From Phoronis australis (lineage: Eukaryota; Phoronida; Phoronidae), in assembly GCA_002633005.1 (NCBI GenBank), contig NMRA01000013.1, forward strand, positions 1,070,536 through 1,134,535: DNA of 64,000 nucleotides, read 5' to 3'. Under the pieces are notes generated by a model, which did no database searches, was not told the origin of the DNA, and was given only the letters and a program-made list of their open reading frames with translations. Each line of letters begins with the position of its first letter. Position 1 is the first letter of the stretch. The position numbers and the translations under genes were made by a program. This document shows positions 46,157 to 57,400 of this stretch, piece after piece.

Positions 46157-46212
46157 GTATAGAGGGCGCAGCACTGAAAAAAGTGGGGGCTAAAGCCCCC
46201 TCAGCCCCCCTG
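46157..46212 (+). repeat. GGGGGCTAAAGCCCCC repeat
   Basis: Contains GCACTGAAAAAAGTGGGGGC and a short palindrome GGGGGCTAAAGCCCCC. A reverse-oriented relative is at 52752-52805 (GGGGGCTATAGTCCCC then ACTTTTTCAGTTCTGC). Confidence 0.6.
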
Positions 46213-47284
46213 TAGTGCACCGCTTATGTACCACTGAAAAACTTTTGCTTTACAAATTTTCTCGAATTTTCGAAATACATGAATGAATGATTAATTGCAC
46301 ATTTTCAAGAGCGCTTAGACGACCTATGCTGCAAGAACGGAGACCCTAACAACAATTGTCCTGGCCAGGGCCCTCAAATGGTAAACCATACATTGATACC
46401 GAGTTGTTAAAGTTCTCTTGAGTTTTCTCTCTGATCAGTATTCGAAGTCTTTGTTTTTTGTCTTTCACCAGCCCCACACCTTTGTCGGTGGTCATGGTTT
46501 AACCCTGAGGCATGCAATTTTTTGGGGGTGGCACTCGCCCTTTGGTCCAAGGTCAATGTTGTGTTTCAACACGTACTCGTTGTAGAGCTTGAGCATTAAA
46601 TTAAAGGTTTAAGAAATACAGGAGCAGTTTTGCGCATTTAATTGTGCGTATAAAAGGGTTTATGGATTCGTACTGAATTTGTTGCTGCAACTGGTCTCAT
46701 GGGTCTGTACCCGGCAAGTGACTACAAATGTGGACACTAGTTCGGCTTATTGCGCAAGTCGACTGAAGCAAGGTGGCCAGTGAAATTGTAAGGCAGCACC
46801 AGGCCAGTGGGCATGTGTGACAACTCGGATTTCTAGTCTCTTATTATGAAAACCATTGAAGGTAATTATCAGCACCTGCAAACAAGAATTTTGAAGTATG
46901 GAGAATTTCAACAGGAGTTAGGTGTAGACTTAGTCGCGAAGCTGCCGACATTCCAGCCACGGTTACTGCCTGTCCTTCGAAGCAATTATAGCACATAATT
47001 ATATACGATTTTTTAAGAATGGCAAGGGTGCGTTTTGTGTTGACGGAAATGTCCAAAGCGTCGAGAAATCTGATGCATTTAATGATGAACAACTGTTGTA
47101 GCTTAATTTGGAAAAACACCTAGCAAAACTAACTTCCAGGTATGCATACTGTGGCGGAATTAAGAAGAAATATGATTATGGCAGTGCTAATTGTAGCAGA
47201 CCCACAAAGTGTGCTAAAAGGGTAGAAAATTAGGCATAAAATTTCTGTAGCAGTTATAAGGTTGATTGGCGCAGGAGAAGGCCG

Positions 47285-47473
47285 ATGTCTTCAATGCTCA
47301 GAAAAAATTCGGCAGGCAAGAGACTTGCCAAGAAAATGGCACAGTTGAGTCCGGGCATTCTAAAGGAAAGAACTGCAGTCAATTCCAGTTATTCGGTGGA
47401 ACTTCTCTCACCCGACGGCGTTGTTTCACGATACCGCAACCTCAAACAACGTCAAAGAAACGAAACGCGGACG
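47285..47473 (+). CDS. exon-like open frame, function unknown
   Basis: Reads from a Met at 47285 through SAGKRLAKKMAQLSPGILKE and YSVELLSPDGVVSRYRNLKQ to an ACG|GTGAGA donor-like site at about 47475. A CTCAG acceptor-like site is at about 47295. The peptide is basic and of even, gene-like composition, unlike neighbouring random frames. I do not recognise a family. It may be one exon of a gene whose others I cannot see, or chance. Confidence 0.25.
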
Positions 47474-48663
47474 GTGAGATATTATAGAGTATTAATATTT
47501 ACTCTTGGATACAGGTGCACACCTCAAAATTAATTTCCCACGGTCATTCTTTATGCCGATAGCAATGTTTTCGTCAACTGAAGAAGAACAGGAATCATAG
47601 ACATCCCGCGCGCTCCGTCTATGGTTCTGACACTTCAAAATTTTGTCAACACGATAGGTAGCCGCCTAAAGTTCGATGTTGACCTCATTCTAATTTTTTC
47701 TGCAATCCACAGTCAGGGGACAAAAACAATTCAAAGTCCGCTCCTCGAAATAGGGCTTGCTTAGCTGGAATTCAGAACTGCGGTCATGAGAGTGTTTTCA
47801 CCTCCTGATTGCGAAGCGATCGAGTGGTATCTTCATCAGCGCGTGCTCTCAGCGGGAGGTCACCGCTTTATCCACTCAAGCACTCGACAACAACTGACGA
47901 GAGTCTTAGAACTCCCACATGCAAATTTGATATGCAAATGAGGGAGTACTTGACTACTGCGCCATCTATACATCGACGGAAAAGCTTAAATACCCGTGAC
48001 TGCGTGTGGGAAATTGCGATTCCGTGCGCTGAAGTCGATATTTTCAAAGTACAATAACACCACTGTTTAAGGTTGCAAAGTGCGTTTTTTGATATCCTTC
48101 TATAGAAAAAGCTTTAATCTCTCTGATAAAATCATCTGTTTCCTTTTAAACGAAACTTAAGTCCTGAAATTAGTCCGGGGAAGGAGGCCAAAAACGGCGG
48201 TTTAGCTAGTTGTCCCTTCCTGGTTATCTCTTCCTGATAAAAGTGATATTTTAATTCAGTGAAATTTTTCTCTCGTGTTCTCTCACTTGTAAATCACCGA
48301 TCTCCAATTTGAATGCGGGTATCGTGTCGTAGGGATCCTTTGACTTGAGCATTATAGTCAGTTACTAGTGGTAACCTACTTTAGCGATACTTTCCCGGTC
48401 GAGGCTTAGCGTGATAAAATGTGTAGTAAGCTATAATAGTTGCTAAACCTTAATTTATAGATTCACTTTATTTCTATTTTGTTTAAATTTTCAATTGGTT
48501 TTGAGTATAAGCATTATTTGACAAAAATAGCTCGGCTTTTCTTAAACGGTCACGACCTCCGACCCCGGGCCTCTGACATAGAAAGTAGTTACAAAGCCGA
48601 GGTGAGTCGAGAAAGGTAGATCGATTCATTGCAATGTTTCTCGTTCAGTATGTGGTGTAAATA

Positions 48664-48820
48664 GATTATTACATGTTCTCAGTCGTTCCCCCCTTATCTA
48701 GAGCCCTCGTGGATTTTGTAGAATTATCACCCTGGTGGCTGACGCCCCTCGGGCGATAATTCTCCAAAATCCACCCGGGCTCTAGATAACGGGGGATAAC
48801 GACTTCGCCATGTAATAATC
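48664..48820. mobile_element. 157-bp hairpin MITE flanked by TA
   Basis: Arms of about 65 bp run inward from GATTATTACATG on each side, sharing TTATCTAGAGCCC and GTGGATTTTG and meeting around a 26-bp loop. TA lies directly outside each end, as expected for Tc1/mariner-type insertion. A further piece of the same terminus (TATTACATGGGCGAAG) follows at 48827-48842, suggesting a nested or partial second copy. Confidence 0.85.
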
Positions 48821-48822
48821 TA

Positions 48823-51800
48823 TATATATTACATGGGCGAAGCACAAAGTAGTGCAACGTAGAAATGCATAAGCCTTACATTTTATCGTCTGCAAAACGC
48901 TTAGGCCTATACCAACAACGAAACGCGCGGCAACCAAACAATGCCGGAATTCCGTGAAGGTGACAAGGTTATGATTGACAAATCGGTTGTCGGAAGGACA
49001 TGTAAACAACTTCTTAAACGGACTCATCTTCGGCAGCGAATTCCATATCCACATTTATTCAAACGGAGACGAGCCTCAACTCAAGAAACGCGGTCTGACT
49101 GCTATTTATAATCATTTGTTAAGTTTTAATGTTACAACTTTAAACACCATTTATTATATTATAACTTGAATATTGTTACGAAAGCTGAATGCAATATACA
49201 ATTGTTAAGTTTAAAATAAAACTATTAACAAATTTTACATTGCGCAAGCATATTTTTTAAACAAGTGGCGTCATTTGGTTGAAAGTTTTAAACACGTCGA
49301 GTTTTTCGGCAAAAAAGATCGTTTTTACGGCAAGTCTGGGGATTTTGACGAACTTTCCAAGAGGTTTTGCCCATGTCATAAACCTGAGACGAGTGTACTA
49401 TTCTCTATATAAATGTTCAATCAGTCTATTCTTGAGCTAAGAAACAAAATCGGAGGTTCATTGACCGCCTTTCCCGTTTACCAAGAGCGCGAGATCACCC
49501 AAAGAAATGCAAGTGGACAATTGGGGGTTACCAACTCTTTCCCTTCCATTGCCAGCTTTTCAGTGCTAAATGCTTCAAGGCACGCGTAGTAAGTGCATTA
49601 CGAAATAAATTATTTAAGTATTAAATTATTTTATGTAAGCTATACTGCTTCGTCCTCATTATCATATTGTTTGGATTCGCGGGTAAGTGACCCTCTTTGT
49701 TCTACGATTATTGATTAAATTGTACCACGTGATCTCTTTATCTTGTCGCAACACTGTGCCATCATCCACAATTCTCTCCAAATTTCAGTTTTCACTCAAT
49801 TTCTCTTTGAAGTTTCAGCACTGCTCTCCGTCTCTTCACCTCATTAAGGTATTGTACCTTGTTTCTTGCTTCGTTCTGGACATTCCAATGCCAAGACTTG
49901 AACAGCAAAACTCATCATGATTACCCAGCCGCCCAAGTTGAGTTGGTGTACGTATAACTGGCAACAGGTCAAGGAATTTTTATATTTACGTATCTATGGT
50001 CCCCATTATGAGATAATGAAGGCTGTTTAGAGTTTTGTTCGGAAGGTATGAACGTAACGGAATAAAGACTGTCCACAATGGAAAGTGTTGTGCGTTTATC
50101 AATTCTGTATATCCGAAAACCATTTTTCGCGAAACAGTTCAGAGCTGGTAAACCGTGTTGTACTCTAGCATAGAATAATCGGCACTCATCTTGAATTCGT
50201 ACAAAGGTAGAACGGAAAATGTCAAAAATAATTTCGAATGCGATTTCTAGTACAACGATTGGACTCCGGGCCCTGATGTCTTATCTACTTTCGTATACAA
50301 AAGTCGACATATGTCCGCTGCGTAAAATTTGTTCATATACAAACCCGTCTGCGCTTATAAGTGACGTAAAGATGCACCAATTTAAATGCAAAATAACTAA
50401 GCAAAACTTGTATGAAAAACCGCTATGTTTCGGATAAAGCAGTTGTTTAAATTCGGACGTTTACGATTATACAGTAGTGTACAGATCATCGTTTCGTCAA
50501 TCCTATCGATTTGCATATCATTTTGAGTATCGGCATATAGACGAATAATTTAAAACAAAAGGTGAAAACTTAATTGCAAATGCCATTAATGTATGAGTGC
50601 GTCGTTCACTAATGTAGTCCTCGCATTACTGTTTACATATATCTTGGAACTCTAGTATTTTCTGGCTAAAAGCCGCTGCTCAACTACGGCTCTGATTACA
50701 ACCCAATAACCGTGCACATTTATTATATTTGTTTATTACTCATTTCTCCATTTGATACTCATTGTCTACAAATATTTGTTTGTGGTGCAATCATTAACAG
50801 CTATGTGCAAACCAAGTGCTTGATTAAGCTTACTGTTTTCATTGTTAAGTTCGTCATGAGGGACAGATTTGACGCAGTTAATTGAATTGTGACATTTACA
50901 TGCGATCCAAACACAAACTGTGACACTGTGTGCTTGGGACTTTAAATATATAAAGTGTCGTTACTGCTGGATCGAATTATCGCAAGGCTTAGTTATAATG
51001 AGGAGGGTATTAGCGCTCAGGTAACTTGACACATGAGCGACGTCTTACCTCACCTTATAGGGTTAGTAGCAGATTTCTGCGATAACTTCTTCCAGCGTTA
51101 GACGTAGCGAACGGTCGCAAACCTGCCGATAAGACGGAAGTAATTATCAGCTACCGCATTATATGTGCCTACATTTTGGACAGTCGTTCTGCGCAGCTTT
51201 CTCTTGTCTCATCTCGTGGATATTTTGCTCGTTACTTTATCAAATCGCAATAGTCCATTCTTGGCATTTAGCAACCACAAGACGGAGACATCATTACGGC
51301 GTTTTCCCGTTGCTCCCAACCTGTTCGATTCTATAGCCCAACAACAAGTTGGGAAGATGACCCCTGTAGCTAATATCTTACGCGACTGATTAACTCCATT
51401 CTGGCATTGTTGGTTGGAGGGCCGGCTCTCTTTTGTTCGATAATTGCTCTAATTAATCTCCAATAAGATCGTATCTAGGCTGACTGGGCTGTGCTGTTAA
51501 AAATAAAAGTTATAACATATTTGAATATAACCCAATAGCATTTCTGAAATCCTCGTCAAATGGTGATCATGTTTAGTTTTTGAATCGCCAAAATTGCCCA
51601 ACTACATCCGAAGTTACGACAATCTATTTTTTCCGAACGTACCAATTCGCTCTGAGTTTGACTGTGTTCACGCGTGGTCCAAGCTAGATCACACACGTTC
51701 ACAACCCTCCACGTCAGGTAAAGTCCTGAACGGGAACACGCCGTCATGTGTCCGACATTTGACATGAAAAAATAAAATAATCAACCGCTACTTTGCAAAT

Positions 51801-51842
51801 CTCCTCATGCACAGAAAGATAATTTTCGTCGTGTCGCATGCC
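48823..51842. other. non-coding stretch, nothing recognised
   Basis: Only short open frames on both strands, AT-rich, without inverted repeats or RNA-like sequences that I could detect. Confidence 0.4.
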
Positions 51843-52197
51843 GGCCCGTAGCCAGGGGGGGGGGTTCGGGGGGTTCGATCGAACCCCCCGCGGAAAAGGT
51901 CCAGCCCCGACCTATCCGTTAAAGATGGGATATAGATGGACAACAACAACAAAATTGCTGCAGTTACTGGTACTACTAACTACAATGATAAGTAAGTCAC
52001 TAATAATTTTTAATTTAGTTCACGTAATTCTTCGGGCCGTATCCGGTCAACTTCGTCCGAATGGTGCTTGATGATAGGATCGTGCAGACGATTAGAGGAG
52101 GCTTTATGTTATTCATCGGCATTGAACGCGCGTGATGGCAACAACATAGGGCCGGTAACAAGGGAGTCTAGAAGTAAATGTCTATACCTAGATACAT

Positions 52198-52446
52198 GCG
52201 CGCACCCAGGGGGGCTCGAACGAGCCCCCCCCCCATTTGGCGATGTCGGCAAAAAGGTCCGCCTCAGACAAACGAAAAGTCCGAGAAAACGAGACAAAAG
52301 TCCACTCAAAAGGCATAAACGCACACAGCTCCGAACGTGGTGCCCCGTTTTTTATTTTTAGACTTCCAGCTTTTTGTTAGTAAAAGGTCCACATCGTCAG
52401 AAATTCGAGCCTCCCATAATACAGGCTGAGTGCGCGTATAGGCTAT
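52198..52446 (+). repeat. AAAGGTCC/AAAAGTCC repeat, copy 1
   Basis: Shares with 54190-54425 the blocks GGCAAAAAGGTCCG, AAAAGTCCGAGA, GAGACAAAAGTCCACT, AAAAGGTCCACA and ATTCGAGCC, in the same order and orientation. It begins beside a GGGGGGCTCGAACGAGCCCC palindrome. Confidence 0.85.
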
Positions 52447-52751
52447 ATAGCAGCGAGAGAGCTCCTAAAAAGTAATGCCGTGTGAACGTCTTAAAATCGA
52501 CCAAGAAACAAAATAGCAGAAAGTAGGTTTGTCTGCTATTTTTATAGTGGCAGAATACGGTAAAGTGCAGACGTTTTCGAATTTCCACTTTGGTTGTGGA
52601 TTGGGTGAATGATATGCATACCGTGTACACATGTTTGCGTTTCCATTCTTTTAAATTCGGTACACGCCGATGATAATTAAATTCACTATAGGCAGTTCTG
52701 CGTCCGTCGTTGGTCAAAAATCAAACATTTAACTACATGGGAGGCTCACCG

Positions 52752-52805
52752 TAGGGGGTTGGGGGGGGGGGGCTATAGTCCCCACTTTTTCAGTTCTGCA
52801 TCCCC
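52752..52805 (-). repeat. GGGGGCTAAAGCCCCC repeat, reverse copy
   Basis: The minus strand reads GCAGAACTGAAAAAGTGGGG followed by a C-rich run, matching 46157-46212. A run of about 12 G on the plus strand adjoins it. Confidence 0.55.
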
Positions 52806-53003
52806 CATGAACTACCCGTATTTTGTTGCACTGAGAAAACCCCAACGAGCATGTTCATATTTTTGGGAAAAGTAGTTCTAGAACTAATAAAAACTTTGGT
52901 CAATGAAAAAAGTATTCTCTTGTCAATCAGTGCCGATGGCGCATAGCCTCGCAGGCGCCATACGAGCAAAACACTTGATGGAAAAGATTTCCAAGGTTAC
53001 ATG

Positions 53004-53112
53004 TCACTATTCCGAAGGTTCATCACTCCAAAAGTCCACTACTCCGAAGTTACTGCGAAGGTTCGCTACCTTCGAAAGTTCACTACTTCGAATGTCCACA
53101 ATTCCGAAACCA
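53004..53112 (+). repeat. minisatellite, ~16-bp unit TATTCCGAAGGTTCAC
   Basis: About six degenerate units of a 16-17 bp sequence of the form TATTCCGAAGGTTCAC or TACTCCGAAAGTTCAC. It is the inverted counterpart of 53738-53822. Confidence 0.8.
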
Positions 53113-53737
53113 GAACTCCCGGCAGTTCATTACTCTTATTGTCTGCTAACGAGTTGGAACTGACATGAGAAAAGTATTGCATTTGTGCCCATGTAGTAAC
53201 CATTTAAAGGGTGTACAAAAGTTGAATAGTTCTTAAAACATTGATTACATTGTTTACAAATGAGCTCAATTCCAATCACTGCCAATCGTGAATCTTCAAT
53301 CAAGCTAACGACTCAAGCAGGGACAACATCGGGTCAGGACTTCAGCGACCAATAGCGTCGGTTTTAAATTTAAGAAGACTGATTGGGACTTTCCGAGTTC
53401 GTGAAGATTGGCAGGGACAGGATAGCCTACAAACTACATTTTGACACGGCCATGCGCGTGTTCCGATGGGTGAGTTTGAGGGGCAGCAGCCCTTAACTAG
53501 CTCAGTCACGCTGTGAAATGATGAGATCTTGCATGGATTTGATGAAAGTATCGTGGTTGATAATTCACCAAGATTCATACTTCATAATATATTTTTTAAA
53601 AATTGAAGTACGTACTCATTTTCCGTATTCGCATGAAATCCGGACGTTGTTTGAGCATAGGTACACCACCTAGTGCATCTAATAACCGAAGTGTCGTTTA
53701 ATTCTCCAGGTAAAAAGGGATATCTGATACACCCAAG

Positions 53738-53822
53738 TCCGAAATTTTAGATCTTTTCGGAGTAATGAATCTTCGGAATAGTGAACCTTCAGAGTGGTGA
53801 ACCTTTGGAATATTGGGTTGTT
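53738..53822 (-). repeat. minisatellite, inverted counterpart
   Basis: The minus strand carries four to five units such as CACTCTGAAGGTTCAC and TATTCCGAAGATTCAT, the same motif as 53004-53112 in opposite orientation. Together they flank about 625 bp, like the termini of a foldback element. Confidence 0.8.
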
Positions 53823-54189
53823 CCCGTTTCCAGCGATGTAAGCAAGTTAAGTAACACACAAAATACAACCAGATCAAAATATTCAAGTCGATCATGCTCC
53901 AATTAAATATTTCCGTCCGAGTATGTATTGAGGTGTAATCACTCATTTAAGCACGCCCGGTTTGAAAGTTTGGCACTGGTTAACGCGGGAACATTCACTT
54001 TCTGGACCACATTACATCCGAATTGGGTCCCACTCCTTGAGAGCAACCGTCAGGGCATCGTCATTTCTGGTATTACGAGGCCGTCTGATCTTGGGAACAT
54101 AGACCTTAGAATCATCGTTGTGTACATAGATCCCCCCGGCCAGTTAAGCTGCATCAAGGGCCTTACCGAAGACTCTACTGTGCCCACGT

Positions 54190-54425
54190 CTCATGGGCGA
54201 AGTGGGCAAAAAAGGTCCGACCCTGAGAAACAAAAAGTCCGAGAGAATGAGACAAAAGTCCACTAAAGAAGCACAAACGCGAAATTCACAGTAGTGCGCC
54301 CGTTATTTTTTTATTTTTTATATTTCTTTTTAGTCGGCCCGTTTTATTGTTATCAAAAGGTCCACAACGTCAGGAATTCGAGCCCCCCATATTAGAAGGT
54401 GGGTGCGCGCATGCTTTTGTAGACT
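54190..54425 (+). repeat. AAAGGTCC/AAAAGTCC repeat, copy 2
   Basis: Direct partner of 52198-52446, with the same block order. It ends in GGGTGCGCGCATGCTTTTG, matching GAGTGCGCGTATAGGC of copy 1. No coding frame is shared between copies. Confidence 0.85.
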
Positions 54426-54485
54426 ATCAAAGGATCACCGTACTAGAAATTCGAACCACCCCCCGTGCAATGCTGGCTACGGGCC

Positions 54486-57400
54486 TGATGGTATCGAATA
54501 TGTTGCCCACGGGCACTCAGGGGAGTGAAATCTGAAGTCTGGGATTGAATTTGTCTCTGCAATTATCGTACCTAATCCAGCGTGACAAAATTACCCCCAC
54601 GGCTCACTTGGCTTAGATTGATCACCTATCCATCCATTGCGTCATAAACAAATTACTGCAGTTCTCTGTTGAAATCGCGAATTTGAAAAACTTATGAACC
54701 TGTCAATTAAACAGGTAATCATAAGTTATCCTTGTTATTTTCCCACCCCTTTAATTTTTGTTTCGGTGAAACGTACATCACAAATCCTGCTTTCCGGCAT
54801 TTGCGAAGGAATACCAAAAGCCAAAACAATATTGACCTTTTTAAGTAGCGACAGGAGGTCACGCTGAACTCGTGACATCAGTATATGAAATCTGTTAATT
54901 GTGCGATATTTTATTTATAGATCGTTCCTATTTGATTGTTTATTCTAGTAACGAATTTGGCAACATCTTCCAACTTAAGTGGTCGCGGTTTGCAAGTTGC
55001 GGTGCGTTTAACCGGATTCAGTTCACGAAAGTCACGCGCTGACATTCCTGTATAGATCCTAACCACCTCACTGTCGATGCCGATTGTGCGGTATGCCTCT
55101 CACGCAGGTTTGTTGGCAATATATAGTGATGACGCTCGGCAAGACGTTCTAGGGTAACTCGTGTGGACAGGACTTAAAGACTCCCACTATAGAATATTCT
55201 CCGGTGAGGTATCTGTAACCATGAACAGTTGGAATCAATCGGAATTCTGAATAAGTCTTTTTAATGTGCAGCTTTTTACACACATCAAAAATTGATTCCA
55301 GTTTGAAAACAGCTGATTAATATCAAGCTTCAGGGTCTGCTTTATGTATGGAGACGGTCATATTTTAAACAATCACTGCCACACTGTTCCTTAAAATGAT
55401 TATTGTCTGTGGTCGCAATGTGTGGGTATAACGAGGCAGTAATTTTTTTCGATAGCTGCAAGACTCCATTGCTATGCATTAGCACAGAGACAGGTTCACA
55501 ATCGCAATTGGTTTTAACCAGTCGTATGACTTTTAAAAAATATTTGTTGCTAAATAACAAACAGTACACAATAAATGAAGAATTTTTAGAACAGAAACCA
55601 CATTCACGCACACATACATCCACCATTTGTTACAGACATTTTCATATTGTAAAAATTTAATGAAACATTGAATATTTCGAATGGTTTGTCTTATTTTACA
55701 ACAATACATATAAAGTTTTGAAAATTAATCGTTTCATTTTAAAACTTGCGATTCTTTATCTGCTGTATTTGCAAATAATACGACAGTCTTTGTGATAACT
55801 GCATAAATATTTTCTCTGGTCAACATTTGTCGTTGAACATTTAATGTAGGACTTTTGGCACAACGGGAACCACACTACCTTCTTCCATGGCGCCATCTCT
55901 GGAGAAACGTGGAAAGAGGAGGATCAAGAAGGTTCATGAGCTTAAGTGCGCATGCTTCGGTTTGGACGTTTATTGTCGTAAACATAAGTTCACGGAATAG
56001 GGAATGAGCCGAAAAAGGATTGTGAAACACTTTGTTTACATTGTTATCTTAATAGAGTCACAAAATATTGAATTTGTGTTGAGTACATATATTTGTGTTT
56101 TTCTTGCTGTAGCAGCCGCAAGCCACAAAAGTATTTTCCAATAGATGGATTGGTATACTTATTCATTTCTCGGAATGTCCGAAACATGTTTAATTCTTCG
56201 ATTGGGTGTTATTGTAGCCCAAAATTTTGCCTCAGATATTTTTAAACAGCACATGTTCAACTTTTTTCATAGGAGCAATCACTCTCTTGAAAGTCACCTG
56301 ACTCGCCTTTCGAATGAAGTTTGCACATGCGCAGATATGAAACGTCTCTAAAAGGGAATAGTTGAGGCTTCAAAATTAGCCGATCGAGTTGTTCAGTGGC
56401 TCTGGGGAAGAGTGTAGTTCCACACTAGGGCACATATCAATTTCTAAGTTTGAAAATGAAACTTATATTCCAAACCAAATGTGTGTTCAGTAGAATCACA
56501 GACCAGTGCTAACCCAGGGTTCGCACATTTTCATGCTCAAAACGATTTGGCGTTCACTCATAACGAATACAGTACGGAGTGGCAAGAACACCCAAGTCTT
56601 CGCGAGATAATGCCAAGCACGCTAAGCTTTCAGTCTCTAATATCTTGAGTAATGGAACGGTCACATGACCTCATTTGGAAGAATCCAAATATTCATTGCT
56701 CAGTTATTACGTGACTGGTCACATATGTGCACCTCGAATTTTTTAAAGTGGCCCGATGTCGTGAATTGGCGTATTTTGAAACTCCTAGAGTACAAAGTAT
56801 ACTTCTTGATGTACCTTCGGAAACAGAGGCCTGCAAACCAAAAATGTATCAGAGAGCGCTATCTACATAAAACGAGGACCAAAACGTATAGTTAAAGAAA
56901 TTCATGATACTAATGGTGTCGTTAGCTAAAGGTGGACATATTGACCATGGTTCAGAAAGTAGGCTCATGGTATTTTTGGGAAAAATTTCCCATAGGCGTA
57001 CATTTAGGAGGGAGGGGGTGGGCTATTTGCGGAAACTCCAGGTAATTAAAGCAAACAGACAGTAGAAATACTAATTACCGACGCCAGGAAAAGGTTTTAG
57101 TATCCTGATAGACCAATGAAGTGTACAATCGAAAATAGTTGAAAGGTAACCTACTCTAGCGTGAAACTACAGGACGTATGACGAAGGAAACGTTGCATGG
57201 CACCACTCAGCAAATGGTGTTTTTAAGTGCTTGATCAGACATTCAAAACTATTCGTATGGTAAAGTTTGTTCAAGTTACAATGACAAGATAGGGCAGAAC
57301 GTTAAAAATTTATTTTGTCAAAAATTTCAACAAGAGTAAGCAAGAAGACAAATTTACTTGGTTATTTGAAAACTTTATTTACTACGGCCGTCATCATCAA

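Larger units (their letters stand above)
40883..48661. other. non-coding stretch with scattered relics
   Basis: Holds the Penelope-like relic, tRNA-like repeats, a 62-bp tandem duplication and an exon-like ORF listed separately. A stretch rich in CACACG repeats is at about 41725-41757. The remainder (for example 42850-44460 and 44710-46150) shows nothing I can identify. Confidence 0.4.
51843..54485. mobile_element. composite G-rich element with GGCCCGTAGCCAG inverted ends
   Basis: GGCCCGTAGCCAG at 51843-51855 and its complement CTGGCTACGGGCC at 54473-54485 bracket 2.6 kb. The left end continues into G runs and TTCGATCGAACCCCCC, the right end has TTCGAACCACCCCCC. Inside are two copies of a 240-bp repeat (52198-52446 and 54190-54425) and an inverted pair of minisatellites. 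The ends may belong to one transposon or to two neighbouring members of one family; no target duplication was seen. Confidence 0.45.
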
